DNA from: Halobacteriales archaeon QS_8_69_73
Lineage (GTDB): Archaea; Halobacteriota; Halobacteria; Halobacteriales; Haloarculaceae
Direction of reading: 5' to 3'
Assembly (NCBI GenBank): GCA_003022945.1
Contig: PXRZ01000055.1
Coordinates: forward strand, 35,168 to 99,167
Length of the DNA: 64,000 nucleotides
Below are positions 1 through 8,920 of the stretch, one piece after another. A program made the translations under genes and the position numbers. The stretch's first letter is position 1. Each line of letters opens with the position of its first letter. Under the pieces are notes generated by a model. The model was not told the DNA's origin. It worked only from the letters and a program-made list of their open reading frames with translations, and ran no database searches.

Positions 1-1
1 G

Positions 2-133
2 CACTGCCCGGGTCCGACTCGAGGTACACCGGCACCGGTGACGCTCGACTGCGACACCCGCGACCGGACCGTCCCGGGCGAGGAGGCCGTCCGGCGGAAG
101 ACGATCGTCGGCCGCGATCCAGCGGCGTGGTAG
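2..133 (+). CDS. C-terminal end of a truncated unknown protein
   Basis: This reading frame is open from the window edge and ends in TAG at 131-133. The last residues read about ...TPAPVTLDCDTRDRTVPG and finish in ...DPAAW. The composition (Asp/Arg/Val rich) is typical of haloarchaeal coding sequence, while the other two frames give Arg-rich or stopped sequence. The start lies outside the window and I do not recognise the family, so only the presence of a real gene end is claimed. Confidence 0.6.
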   Translation, partial: HCPGPTRGTPAPVTLDCDTRDRTVPGEEAVRRKTIVGRDPAAW

Positions 134-222
134 ACGCTCCGCTGTCCGGGCTGCGGGAACCGACCGGAGACGATGCCCGTCGCAGACGAGTGATTTTTAC
201 TGCGGCCGGGCGACGCTCCGCC

Positions 223-732
223 GTGTTCCGCGTCGCGCGCGAGACCGGCCCCGCGCTTCTCGTCCCGGCGGCGTGGGCGGTCGTCGCCGCCGCCCACGTC
301 GACGTCGTCGCCGACCGCACCCTCCTCATCGCCCACGCCGTGATGACTACCCTATTGGTCGTCTTCGCGGTCACCGGCCGCGCCGATATGCGGGAGGGGA
401 CGCTCCGGGTGTGGTGGGTCGTCATCGCCGTCGGCGTCGTCCCGGCAGCGGCCGGGACCGCCGGGCTCGCCGCCGGGAACGCCGCGCTCCGGGCAGTAGC
501 GCTGTACGGCTGGATGCTGCTGCCGGCGGTCGGCCTCGTCGACACCGGCCGCCGCGTCCCGCGGGCGAGCGTCCGTTATCTCGGCGGGGCCGTCCTCTGC
601 GTGATCGGCGCCACCGTCCACGCGGTCGCGGGGGCGCTGCCGGTCGCGACATCGACGGCCGCCGTCGCCGGCGTCGCCGTGGTCGGCGCCGGCCAGAGCG
701 CCGGCATCCTCGACGCCGTCGTCCGGTACTGA
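223..732 (+). CDS. Small multi-pass membrane protein, unknown function
   Basis: A protein of about 170 residues made almost entirely of hydrophobic helices separated by short Arg/Asp loops. I count about five candidate membrane segments, for example around LLVPAAWAVVAAAH, VMTTLLVVFAV and VVIAVGVVPAAAG. The frame is open further upstream to 127, but residues before 223 are Arg-rich and unlike a leader. GTG at 223 puts the first helix close to the N-terminus, and the AT-rich patch at about 190-200 could be its promoter. It follows the truncated gene at the window edge on the same strand. I do not recognise a family; membrane localisation is the only safe statement. Confidence 0.6.
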   Translation: MFRVARETGPALLVPAAWAVVAAAHVDVVADRTLLIAHAVMTTLLVVFAVTGRADMREGTLRVWWVVIAVGVVPAAAGTAGLAAGNAALRAVALYGWMLLPAVGLVDTGRRVPRASVRYLGGAVLCVIGATVHAVAGALPVATSTAAVAGVAVVGAGQSAGILDAVVRY

Positions 733-835
733 GCGGGGGGTCGACCGACGGCCGGACCCGCACCTCCGTGCCACCCCAACCCTCTTGTCGGATCGGGAGC
801 CACCGTCGGATGGAGCCGCCCGGCTCCGTGAGCCC

Positions 836-1418
836 ATGGATCTCGAGGAGTTCGAGCGCCGACACCGGCCGACGGACTCGGAGGAACCGTTCCAGCTGGA
901 GAACAGCTACACCCTCGACGTCGCCGTCGACGGGGCGGCGACGGCGAAGGCGGGGACGATGGTGGCCTACACCGGCGACCTCTCCTTCACCGGACAGGCT
1001 TCCGCCGAGGGCGGCATCACCGGCTTCCTGAAGGAGGCCACCTCCGGCGAGGGGACGCCCGTGATGCGCGTCGAAGGACAGGGCCACGTCTACCTCGCCG
1101 ACCGCCGCAAGAAGGTGCAGGTCCTGCGACTCGGCGACGGCGAGTCGATCACCGTCAACGGCGAGGATGTCCTCGCCTTCGAGGAGGAGGTCGCCTACGA
1201 GGTCGGCCGCGGTCACGACCCACGGCGATCCGACGGTCCTGTCGCCGCCGGTCGCGACGGACCCCGCCGCGACCGTCGCCTGGAGCGACACCACACCGGA
1301 CGTCGAGGTCAATGCCGGCCTCTCGGACATGGTCGGCCAGGAGTCCGGCGAACGACTCCAGATGGAGTTCACCGGCGAGACGGGGTTCGTCGTCGTCCAG
1401 CCGTACGAGGAGCCGTAG
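836..1418 (+). pseudogene. AIM24 family protein, disrupted by an out-of-frame internal deletion
   Basis: The first part, from ATG 836, reads as an AIM24 (TRAP-like fold) protein: VAYTGDLSFTGQ, then EGQGHVYLADRRKKVQVL and ITVNGEDVLAFEEEVAYEV. At about 1204 the frame changes. The rest of the family continues in the +1 frame: VTTHGDPTVLSPP, PDATVAW-like ATVAWSDTTPDVEVN, then the usual ending ...FVVVQPYEEP and TAG at 1418. AIM24 proteins normally have a Gly-rich strand-loop region of about 25 residues between these two blocks, and it is absent here. The gene therefore appears to have lost about 75-80 bases that are not a multiple of three. AIM24 proteins are of unknown biochemical role. Either the gene is dead or the assembly lost a segment. 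Confidence 0.75.
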
Positions 1419-1540
1419 CGGCCGTCGGCGGCACGGCCCATCTGTTTCGTCCGCTCGACCGCCGACCCGTATCTCGACGTACCTCGTTCCATCGCCCTGC
1501 CGAACGAGGGAATCGAATTATCGGTCACCGACAGCCGCCC

Positions 1541-2304
1541 CTACCGGAGCGCCTCGACCACCTCCGTCACCCGCCGCTCGTCGACCGGTGCGGTCGTCTC
1601 GCCGCCTTCCTTCAGCGCGGTGCCGACGATCGCGCCGTCGGCCGTCGACAGCAGCGCCGTGTCGTCGGCGCGGGGGCGACCGCGTCGCGGGCGTCGGTGG
1701 CCGCCGCGAGCGTCGACTCCGCGGTCGTCCGGCCGGTCGCGGGGCCGCTGACGACGACCGCGTCGGCCAACCCCCGCTCGCAGGCGTCCCGGACGGCCCC
1801 GCGGACCGACCGCTCGCCGAGCGGAGCGGAGTGTTTCACGTCGACATCTGCCCAGACGGCAACGTCGGCGTCGAGCCGCTCCCGCAGTCGGAGCGTCTCG
1901 TGGGCCCGGCCCTCGAGGAGCCCCTGGTCGGCGACGCGGGCGCCGACGTGGACGTTGACCCGGAGGAAGTCGCCGCCGGCGGCCGCGGCGACCGACAGCG
2001 CCGCTGCGGCGTCGTTCCGGAGGACGTTGACACCGACGGGCCGATCGACGGCCTCGACGACGGCCCGCGTCGCCCGCGTCATCCCGGCGACGGTGTGCTT
2101 CGGGACGTCTTCGGGGTGGTACGGGGCGTCCCCGAGGTTCTCGATAATAATCCCGTCGACGCCGCCGGCGGCCAGCGCCTCGGCGTCGGCGACCGCCCGC
2201 TCGATGACCCCATCGAGGTCGTCGCCGCCGGGCGCACCCGGCAGCGGCGGCAGGTGGACCATCCCGACGACCGGCTTCGCCGCGTCGAACGCGTCGAATC
2301 CCAT
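1541..2304 (-). pseudogene. BtpA family protein, disrupted near the C-terminus
   Basis: From ATG 2304 the protein matches the BtpA/TIM-barrel family (named for photosystem I biogenesis; the archaeal role is unknown): PVVGMVHLPPLPGAP at the N-terminus, GVDGIIIENLGDAPY, VGVNVLRNDAAAAL, FLRVNVHVGARVADQG, VWADVDVKHSAPLG and DAVVVSGPATG. After ...DARDAVAPAP (about 1668) the frame is lost. The expected ending DDTALLSTADGAIVGTALK...EVVEALR is present in another frame, stopping at TAG 1541-1543. The short strand that should lie between them (normally VLVGSGVT-like) is missing. This is a second out-of-frame deletion, roughly 25 bases, in the gene directly following the AIM24 lesion. Confidence 0.8.
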
Positions 2305-2317
2305 GCCACTCCGCCGG

Positions 2318-2770
2318 CTACTCCCGGTAGCCGACGTCGTCGTCGCGGCGGTAGTAACCGTGGACCGACCGCTCGCCCTCGCCGCCGGGCGGCGCGCCGA
2401 CGAAGACGCCGAGCTTGCCGACGTCGGGGTAGACGGTCACGTCCGGCTCCGTCATCGTCGAGATTTCAGGTACCGCAGCGGGCCCTCGGAGTCGTCGACG
2501 ACGCGGTGGGCGCCGCGCTCGTCGGCCGGCAGCGCGGCGTAGACGCCGGCCGACAGCGATAGCTCCTCGGCGTCGAGCCGGAGCCGCCCCTCGCCCGACA
2601 GGACGAACAGCGCCTCCTCGTTGCCGGTGTGGTAGTGGTACGGCCACGACCGCTCGCCGGCCGGCAGCTCGTAAAGGCTGCAGCCGAGCCGGTCGCCGTC
2701 GGTCGCGGCGGCGAGCTTCTTCCGACGGAGATTGGTGTCGTCGACGGTCGTCCGCGTCGATCGTGCCCAT
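2318..2770 (-). pseudogene. Cupin domain protein with two frameshifts
   Basis: The cupin core is clear: YELPAGERSWPYHYHTGNEE holds the metal-binding HxHx(n)E motif, followed by ALFVLSGEGRLRLDAEEL and GAHRV. The only sensible start, ATG 2770 (MGTIDADD), is out of frame with the core; one extra base near 2750 would explain it. At 2464-2466 a short A-run on the coding strand (CTGAAATCTCG) is one base short. If it were AAAA the protein would continue as ...LKISTMTEPDVTVYPD...VGYRE to the TAG at 2318-2320. With both single-base indels corrected, the product is a single-domain cupin of about 150 residues. It is divergent from the membrane protein at 2850. Confidence 0.75.
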
Positions 2771-2849
2771 GCCGGCGGCTCTCGGCGGCGGCAACAAAAA
2801 CACGACGGGCAATCGTGGGCTTGATGCCGGCCCGCGACGCCGGACCGAT

Positions 2850-3875
2850 GTGCAGCGCCGCGACGCCGCCGCGACGGCCGCCGGACTCGGCGCCGGTGGT
2901 GCGGTCCTGCTCGTGCTCGTGGTCGTCGCCGGCGGCGACGCCGTCGTCGGCGCGCTCGGGCGGGCGGCACCGGCGCTCGCGGCGGCCGTCGCGGCGACCA
3001 TCCTCGGGTGGCTCTGTCTGTGGGGCGTCGGCTTCCGGGCGGTGGCGACCGCGACCGGCGCCGACGTCGGCCTCGTCGACGCGGTGCTCGTCACCGCGGG
3101 AGCGGCCTTCGCCGACCACGTCACCCCGTTCGGACAGGCCGGCGGCGAGCCGGCGACGGCGCTGCTGCTGTCGGACGTCGCCGGGACGCCGGTCGAGCGG
3201 GCGCTGGCGGCCGTCAGTAGCTTCGACGCGCTCAACGTGCCGCCGTCGCTGACGTTCGCGGCGGTCGGCGTCGGCTACTACGCCGCCGTCGCGGCCCTCG
3301 ACGCGACGCTGCGGGCCGTCGCCGCCGGCCTCGCCGTCGTCGCGGCCGCGGCGCCGCCGCTCGTAGTGCTGGCGTGGCGCCGCCGGAAGGGCCTCGAGCG
3401 GGCGCTGGTCCAGGCGGTGACGCCGCCGGCGCGGCTCGCCGGCCGGCTGCTGCCGCGGGTCGACCCGCCCGACCGGTCGGCCGTCGCGGCCCGGGTGGGC
3501 GGGTTCCGCGGCGCCGTCGAGTCCGTCGCCGCCGACCGCCGTCGGCTGGCGGTCGCGCTGACCTGCTCGGCGGCCGGCTGGCTCTCGCAGGTCGTCGGCC
3601 TGTGGCTGGCGCTGCGGGCCGTCGGCGTCGCCGTCCCGCTCTACGTCCCGCTGTTCGTCGTCCCGCTGGGGACGGTCGGGTCGGCGCTGCCGACGCCCGG
3701 CGGGCTGGGCGGGATCGAGCCCGTCCAGGTCGGCCTGCTGACGGCGGCGACGACGGCGACGGCCGCGAGCCTGACGGCGGCGGTCCTGCTGTTCAGCGTC
3801 GGTGGCTTCCTGCTGACGACGTCGGTCGGCGCGGCCGCCGTCGCCGCCCTCGGGGCCCGCGGCCGCGTCGGCTGA
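2850..3875 (+). CDS. Flippase-like membrane protein (lysylphosphatidylglycerol synthase TM-region family)
   Basis: About 340 residues with roughly eight hydrophobic segments. The family signature near the C-terminus is visible: VPLFVVPLGTVGSALPTPGG followed by LGGIEPVQVGLL. Earlier marks are AFADHVTPFGQAGGEP and FDALNVPPSLTF. Proteins of this UPF0104/LPG-synthase TM family sit in the cytoplasmic membrane and are commonly found with glycosyltransferases, where they are proposed to flip lipid-linked molecules. The neighbours here (two sulfatase-fold proteins and a glycosyltransferase) fit a role in surface glycolipid or glycan assembly, which is inference. GTG 2850 is chosen because earlier in-frame codons overlap the divergent cupin gene and are Arg/Gly-rich. 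Confidence 0.75.
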   Translation: MQRRDAAATAAGLGAGGAVLLVLVVVAGGDAVVGALGRAAPALAAAVAATILGWLCLWGVGFRAVATATGADVGLVDAVLVTAGAAFADHVTPFGQAGGEPATALLLSDVAGTPVERALAAVSSFDALNVPPSLTFAAVGVGYYAAVAALDATLRAVAAGLAVVAAAAPPLVVLAWRRRKGLERALVQAVTPPARLAGRLLPRVDPPDRSAVAARVGGFRGAVESVAADRRRLAVALTCSAAGWLSQVVGLWLALRAVGVAVPLYVPLFVVPLGTVGSALPTPGGLGGIEPVQVGLLTAATTATAASLTAAVLLFSVGGFLLTTSVGAAAVAALGARGRVG

Positions 3876-3882
3876 CCGTCGA

Positions 3883-5130
3883 CTACCGGTAGCCGAGTGC
3901 CCGGAGCCGGTCGTCGACGTCGAGCCGGTCGCCCTCGCCCAACTCGGCGTCGGGGAACCGCCGCCGCAGCGCCGCGACCCGCTCGGGGTCGGGGTCGACG
4001 ACGGGGTCCAGCTCCTCAGGGTCGGCCTCGAGGTCGTACAGCGTCGCCGGCCACGCCCGATCGGGGTGCTCGACGTACTTCCGGCCGTCGGCGCGGACGG
4101 CCCGCGCCCAGTTGGCCCGCCGCCGCATCGAGGCGCCGCAGGCCCGCACGTACGCCGGCCGGTCGTCGACCGCGCCGGGCGGCAGCAGCGACGCGCCGTC
4201 CAGCCCCTCAGGGATGTCGACGCCGGCCGCCGACAGCAGCGTCGGCAGAACGTCCACCTGGCGGGTCGTCGCGTCCACGGTCGCCGGCTCGATGCCCGGG
4301 CCGGACAGCAGAAAGGGGACGTTGGCCGCGAAGTCGAAGACGTTCTCGCCGTGACCGTTCTCGAGGTAGTGGTCGGCGACGTCGGCGCCGCGGTCGGCCA
4401 GCGCGCGGTTGAGCCGGCGGACCGGCCCGCGGGTGTCGACCCCGCCGTAGTACTTCAGCGCGTCCCGCAGCGACTTCAGCCCGAGCCGGAGCGAGCTGTG
4501 ACGGTTCGTGATCGACTCGCCGTGGTCGCCGTGGACGGCCACGAGCGTCCCGTCGGGCGGCGCCTCCAGTAGCGCCTCGAGCTCGCGGTCCAGTGCCGAC
4601 AGCGCCCGCGCGTACGGCGTCTCGCCGTACCGCGGCTCGTCGAAGGCCGGCGGGACGTGGACATCCTCGTGGAGCTCCCAGAGGTGGAGGTAGGCGGCGA
4701 ACGGCTCCGGCAGCGCGGCCAGCCGCTCTTCGGCCGTTTCCCGCCAGGGGCCGAACAGCGACGCCTCGGGCTCGCGGTAGCGGTAGTCGTCGAAGCCGCG
4801 GTCCAAGCCCGTCTCGGCGACCAACGGCCCGGTGACGAGCGCCGCGGTGTGGTAGCCAGCGTCGCCAAACCGGCCGGCGAACGTCGGCACGTCGTCGGCG
4901 AGGGGGCCGACGTCCAGCGAGAGGATCCCGTGCCGCTCGGCGTCGGTCCCGGTCAGCAGACTCGCCACACAGGGGCTGGTCGTGGTCGCGGCGGCGTACA
5001 TTTCGGTCGCCGTCAACGCCGACTCCCGGAGGGAATCGAGGAAGGGCGTGTCGGCGGCCGGCCCGGCGACGTGGTCCTGTCGGAGGCAGTCGACGCAGAC
5101 GACGAGAACGTTCAGACGGTCGACGGACAC
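3883..5130 (-). CDS. Sulfatase / alkaline-phosphatase-superfamily protein
   Basis: The sulfatase fold is seen in LNVLVVCVDCLRQDHV (metal-binding Asp near the N-terminus), then TTTSPCVASLLTGTDAERHG, the region where the catalytic Ser/Cys/Thr sits, then VAVHGDHGES and LENGHGENVF. The canonical sulfatase signature C/S-x-P-x-R is not present; the TSPCVASLLTG form resembles the sulfatase-like haloarchaeal proteins, so the substrate cannot be named. The C-terminus ...DDRLRALGYR is a hallmark ending of this haloarchaeal group. GTG 5130 is preferred over the upstream start because it places the first beta-strand right at the N-terminus. It lies just downstream of a second member of the superfamily on the same strand, 45 bases away, and converges with the flippase-like gene. 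Confidence 0.8.
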   Translation of the reverse strand: MSVDRLNVLVVCVDCLRQDHVAGPAADTPFLDSLRESALTATEMYAAATTTSPCVASLLTGTDAERHGILSLDVGPLADDVPTFAGRFGDAGYHTAALVTGPLVAETGLDRGFDDYRYREPEASLFGPWRETAEERLAALPEPFAAYLHLWELHEDVHVPPAFDEPRYGETPYARALSALDRELEALLEAPPDGTLVAVHGDHGESITNRHSSLRLGLKSLRDALKYYGGVDTRGPVRRLNRALADRGADVADHYLENGHGENVFDFAANVPFLLSGPGIEPATVDATTRQVDVLPTLLSAAGVDIPEGLDGASLLPPGAVDDRPAYVRACGASMRRRANWARAVRADGRKYVEHPDRAWPATLYDLEADPEELDPVVDPDPERVAALRRRFPDAELGEGDRLDVDDRLRALGYR

Positions 5131-5175
5131 GCTACAACCCGCGACGGCGGCCGACAAGACGGTTGCGTTCCGCGG

Positions 5176-6108
5176 TCACCGGTAGCCGAGCGACTCGAGG
5201 CGGTCGACGACGTCAACGTCGGCGTCGGCGTCAGCATCGGCGTCGGGGTCGACCTCGGCCTCTCGCGGGGCGGCGGCCGGCGGCTCGTAGCCCCCCTCGT
5301 CGGTCGCGGCGGTAACCGCCCACGGCACCTCCCGGAGCGGCCGGAAGGCGAGGCCGGCGGCGTGGCCGTAGATGCCCCGCTCGCCGAAGGCGTTGCCGTG
5401 ATCGGCGGTGACGACCGCGCGGTCGGCGTCGACGTTCGACAGCAGCAGCCGGACGTCGTCGAGGGCCGCCCGGAGGTTGGCGCGATAGGCGGCCCAGACG
5501 TCGGCCCGCGAGCGGCGGCCGAACCGGAGGTCCTCCCACACCGACAGCGGGCGGTCGCCGAAGGCCTCCAGGGCGACGCCGTCGTCGCGATCGTCGGCGA
5601 CGGATGGGAAGTGCGGCTGCATGTAGTGGACGATCAGCCGGTCGAGGTCGCGCTCGCGGCCGGCGCGGACGGCGGCGTCGGTCACCGCCCGCGGCGGGAC
5701 CGTGCCGAGGTCGTCGTCCCAGGCGTCCCGCCACACCTCCCGGAGGTAGCCCAGCGCGTCGCCGTCGACGTGGTCGTCGCTGTAGGGGTTGGCGGTGACG
5801 TAGCCGACCGAGGACAGCGCCGCCGCCGGCCGGCCGAAGACGGCCTCGAGCCACTCCGTCGAGGTGCCGGCGGGCGACAGCCTGGTCGTCCCGACCGGCA
5901 GGTCGCCGTCCGGCGGGACGATCTCGGCCCACAGGTCCGCCCGACAGGCGTCGAGGACGACCAGTAGGTCCCAGTCGGCCTCGAACACCGGGTCCGCCGA
6001 CAGCCGGCGGCCGTATCGGAGGTACGACCGCCAGCAGAGCTCCCGGACGGCGCCGAACCCGGCGCCGCGGAGCTGTCTGATGGCGTCGGCGGCGGCGCTG
6101 CGGTCCAT
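5176..6108 (-). CDS. Sulfatase-like protein, second copy
   Basis: About 310 residues. WDLLVVLDACRADLWAE is the N-terminal metal-binding strand (LDACR form), GTSTEWLEAVF and the later VVTADHGNAFGERG (DHG metal site) define the superfamily, and the end ...RLESLGYR matches its neighbour. The predicted fold is alkaline phosphatase/sulfatase without the classical formylglycine signature. Just before the C-terminus is a run of alternating Asp-Ala codons (about 5215-5255), a low-complexity acidic linker. It is probably cotranscribed with the downstream sulfatase gene. In haloarchaea such genes accompany surface-glycan clusters; the glycosyltransferase beginning at 6461 on the other strand supports that context. 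Confidence 0.8.
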   Translation of the reverse strand: MDRSAAADAIRQLRGAGFGAVRELCWRSYLRYGRRLSADPVFEADWDLLVVLDACRADLWAEIVPPDGDLPVGTTRLSPAGTSTEWLEAVFGRPAAALSSVGYVTANPYSDDHVDGDALGYLREVWRDAWDDDLGTVPPRAVTDAAVRAGRERDLDRLIVHYMQPHFPSVADDRDDGVALEAFGDRPLSVWEDLRFGRRSRADVWAAYRANLRAALDDVRLLLSNVDADRAVVTADHGNAFGERGIYGHAAGLAFRPLREVPWAVTAATDEGGYEPPAAAPREAEVDPDADADADADVDVVDRLESLGYR

Positions 6109-6460
6109 GTCATTCGTCGGTCGGCTCGGCTCTTAATCCCCGGTGGTCCGGCTGGAATAGTGTTCAGTGAGAAGGGAATGGAGTATTTCGGCGGTGACGA
6201 GGATGTGCTCGAACGCCCCCGGCCGCTCGCGGGCTAGGCCTCGCTGTGCTCGCGTGTCGTCGCTTCTTGCGTCGCTCCTCCCGCTCGCTTCATTCCGAGG
6301 CCTCCCTCCCCTCGATCGCTCGGCCTCGCTGCGCGAGCGGTCGGCCCCGTTCGATTTCCTACCCGAGGAGGCTGACCGACCGGCTCTCGCGTAACTAAAC
6401 ATGGCCCCGGCCGGCGGCGAAAAGAGGAAGCTACTTTACCTCGACAGAACAGTTCAGCCC
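6109..6460. other. Intergenic region with haloarchaeal low-complexity GC tract
   Basis: No convincing gene is seen in these 350 bases. The stretch at about 6205-6350 is made of iterated CTCGC/GCTCG words, a type of non-coding sequence common between haloarchaeal genes. The words at 6157-6170 (tagtgttcagt) recur at about 63878-63888. The segment separates two divergently transcribed units and so must contain both promoters. An AT-rich patch at about 6420-6445 precedes the glycosyltransferase start. Confidence 0.4.
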
Positions 6461-7459
6461 GTGAGCCTGCACGTCGCGGTCACGCACTACCCGGAAGGCG
6501 CCGGCCACGCCACGCGGATGATGGCGGTCGCGCGTGGCCTCCGGCGGCGTGGCGCCGAGGTGGCGCTCGCGGGTGGCGGGCCGGGACGACGGCTGTACGG
6601 GCCGAACGGCTTCGACGCCTACGAGCCGCCGCAGGTGGACTACATCGGCGATTACCAGGGCGCCGACAACCCGCTGGCCGGGTTGGTGCGGGTGCTGACG
6701 GGGAGCCTCCCGGACAGCGCCGACCGGGTCCGCGGGCTCGTCGAGTGGCTCCACGACGTCGACCCCGACGCGGTCGTCACTGACGACATGTTCACCGTTG
6801 CGGCAGCCGCGGCGGCCGACGTCCCGCTGTACGTGCTGTCGCACAACGCCGCCGCGCTGTACCGCGACCCGCTCATCCGGGCGTCGACGGCGGGCATCAA
6901 CGCCGTCCAGCGGCTGGCCGCCGAGCGGTTCTTCTACCCGGCGGTGTGGCCGCCCGGCGACGGCGACCCGCCCGGCGTCTCCCGCGTGCCGCCGGTCGCG
7001 CTGCCGGCGCCGCCGGACGCCCCGGAGCGTGGCCCCGACGACCCGGGGGTCGTCCTCGTCCCGTCGACGTACTCGACCGAGTTCGACGCCGTGGCCGCCG
7101 GCCTCCGGGCGGCCGGCCGCGAGGTGACGCTCGTCGGCGACCACGACTGGGGGCCGGTGCCGTCGCTGCTGCCTGTACTGCGGCGGGCCGAGGCCGTCGT
7201 CTGTTCCGGCTACTCGACGGTGATGGAGGCGGCCGTCGCCGGGACTCCCTGTGTCGTCCTGCCGGCGACGAACGAGCAGGCCGGCGCTGCCCGGCGGCTG
7301 GCGCCGGCCGAGGGGTTTCGGGTCGCCCGGCGGCCGGCGGCCGTCGAGTCGGCGCTGTCGGCGCTGTCGGTCGCCCCGGAGCACGCCAACGGCATCGCCG
7401 CCGTCGCCGAGCGTATCCTCGACGACATCGCCGCCGCGAGGCCGCGGGCGACGGCCTGA
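6461..7459 (+). CDS. Glycosyltransferase, MurG/GT28-like two-domain fold
   Basis: The first half has the nucleotide-sugar transferase start LHVAVTHYPEGAGHATRMMAVARGL, with the Gly-rich GxGH(x)TR loop typical of MurG-like and UDP-glycosyl transferases. The second half carries VVLVPSTYS, then AEAVVCSGYSTVMEAAVAGTPCVVLP and NEQAGAARRL, the donor-binding region of the GT-B fold. Length (about 332 residues) fits the family. GTG 6461 is taken as the start since the preceding 20 codons are Arg/Lys-rich and the Rossmann strand then begins immediately. Likely cytoplasmic and membrane-associated; the acceptor is unknown. Context (sulfatase-like and flippase-like genes) suggests surface glycan or glycolipid synthesis. 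Confidence 0.8.
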   Translation: MSLHVAVTHYPEGAGHATRMMAVARGLRRRGAEVALAGGGPGRRLYGPNGFDAYEPPQVDYIGDYQGADNPLAGLVRVLTGSLPDSADRVRGLVEWLHDVDPDAVVTDDMFTVAAAAAADVPLYVLSHNAAALYRDPLIRASTAGINAVQRLAAERFFYPAVWPPGDGDPPGVSRVPPVALPAPPDAPERGPDDPGVVLVPSTYSTEFDAVAAGLRAAGREVTLVGDHDWGPVPSLLPVLRRAEAVVCSGYSTVMEAAVAGTPCVVLPATNEQAGAARRLAPAEGFRVARRPAAVESALSALSVAPEHANGIAAVAERILDDIAAARPRATA

Positions 7460-7545
7460 TACTGCCGGCTGTACCCGCGGAGCGGGGCGTACGCGAGCCG
7501 CCGGCCGGAGACACCTCCGGACCCCTCGGAGCGAACCCCGCGAAA

Positions 7546-8009
7546 TTACAGCCGGTGGTACGGGTCGTACGGTCGACGCCATCGCCCGCCGGTGGAAGGC
7601 GACCGCCGTCTCGCGGTCGACCTCCGGGTAGCCAGGGGTCGTGACCGCCCCCCGGGAGTCGACGGTGCTGTCGGCGACGACCGCTGCCCGGTGGACCGGC
7701 TCGGGATCGGGGTACGGCCGGACCGAGCCGTAGCCGGCGGCAAACGCCGACCGTAGCGGCGCCGGGTCGTCGACGTACCGATTGACGACGAGGGACTCCG
7801 CCTTCGCGGCCGACAGCGCTGCCGCCGCGGCCAGCGGCGCCTCCCGGTCGAGGACGGCCGTCACCTCGCCGTCGGCGACCAGCGCGTTCCCCGGCTGGAG
7901 GTCCCACGGGAACAGCGTCGCCCGGGCGGGGCCGACATTGGGGCGGTTGTGCGGTGGCGTCGAAAGACGGCGACACGCTCTGGTCGCCGCGGCGCCGAGC
8001 AGCCTCGGG
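7546..8009 (-). pseudogene. Aminoglycoside-phosphotransferase-family kinase, N-terminal lobe missing
   Basis: The catalytic-lobe sequence is clear on the minus strand: ATLFPWDLQPGNALVADGEV, the APH-type catalytic loop with D-x-x-P-G-N, followed by TAVLDREAPLAAAAAL, the metal-binding D-x-E region. The frame is open only from a TAG at about 8011, so the ATP-binding N-terminal lobe (normally about 150 residues) is absent. Near 7590 the frame also seems to change before the ending PYDPYHRL and TAA at 7546-7548. The phosphotransferase is therefore a remnant. It converges with the glycosyltransferase gene. Confidence 0.6.
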
Positions 8010-8192
8010 GTCTACCTCAGTCATCAATGAGCGACACGGCGGCGCGGCGGAGCGGCTGGCCGAGGCGGTCGTCGCCGGCCTCGAGGCCGACCGAGCGACC
8101 GCGGCGGCGCGCCGGACCGATCAGGCAACAGCGAGACGAGAGCGGCGGAGTGGGAACGAGGGACTTTCACGCGCGGCGTCCAACCGCCACAC

Positions 8193-8861
8193 ATGTCGAC
8201 GTACGTCACCGGGCGGACCCTCGACGAGAACGGAGAGCTGGTTCCGGGGACCGGCTTCGAGGTGCGGGAGGGCGGCCGGCTTGAGGAGCGGCTCCGCGAG
8301 CGGACGGGGCCGGTCACCTCCCACCCGACCCGGCCCGTCTGGGGGATCCCGCTGAGCGGCGACGACGGACCGATCCGGACGCTGAGCGTCTTCGGAGCCG
8401 GCTACGGCGGCCCGCCGGCGCACTACCACGAGCGGAGCGTCGAGCGCTTCGCGGTCGAGTCGGGGTCGCTGACCCTGCGGCTCGACGGCGACGAGCGGAC
8501 GGTCGCGGCCGGCGAGGTGGCGACCGTCGAGCCGGACGTCGTCCACGGCTTCCGCGTCGAAACCGACGAGCGAGCGCTCGTGACGACGGAGATCCGCTCG
8601 CCGGGGCGGCTCCGGCAGGTGCTGCCGACGCTCGGCGGGCTGGCACACGACCGCTCGCGCAGCGCCGACGACCCGCTCCAGCGGGCCCGCATCGCCGACG
8701 TCCTCGACGGTAACACGACCTTCGTCCGGGGCGAGCGGTTCGGCGGCGCGGCGACAGACGCACTCGCGGCCGTCGCGCGGCTGGCCGGCTACCACGGCGC
8801 CTACGCGACCTATACGCAGCCGGCGTTCTGGCGGCGCCACGTTGAGCAGCCGATAGCGTGA
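8193..8861 (+). CDS. Cupin domain-containing protein
   Basis: 222 residues from ATG 8193. The central cupin contains PPAHYHERSVERFAVESGSL, with the HxH...E/F metal-binding set of cupin motif 1, then VAAGEVATVEPDVVHGF, cupin motif 2 with His. The C-terminal 80 residues are helical and Arg/Ala-rich. The substrate is not evident. It stands alone between a decayed kinase and the amphi-Trp gene. This cupin is intact, unlike the one at 2318-2770. Confidence 0.8.
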   Translation: MSTYVTGRTLDENGELVPGTGFEVREGGRLEERLRERTGPVTSHPTRPVWGIPLSGDDGPIRTLSVFGAGYGGPPAHYHERSVERFAVESGSLTLRLDGDERTVAAGEVATVEPDVVHGFRVETDERALVTTEIRSPGRLRQVLPTLGGLAHDRSRSADDPLQRARIADVLDGNTTFVRGERFGGAATDALAAVARLAGYHGAYATYTQPAFWRRHVEQPIA

Positions 8862-8920
8862 CGGCGACGGACCGCGGCGCGGCCGACGGATTCATCCGTC
8901 CCTCGGCGCAACCGACGTGT

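Noticed and set aside
273..1031. Long Arg/Pro/Gly-rich open frames in the GC-rich flanks (for example 273-1031, 3897-4412, 6431-7864, 46324-48000, 50805-52016)
   Set aside because: They are antisense or alternate-frame shadows of genes with clear families. Their composition is dominated by Arg from GC-rich codons and no motifs are present.
3883..6108. True formylglycine-dependent sulfatases
   Set aside because: Neither protein has the C/S-x-P-x-R signature, so only a sulfatase-like fold is claimed.
8040..8190. Possible plus-strand gene reading ERHGGAAERLAEAVVAGLEAD
   Set aside because: The helix-like stretch is short, has no start in frame and runs into the start region of the cupin gene; likely coincidental or a remnant.
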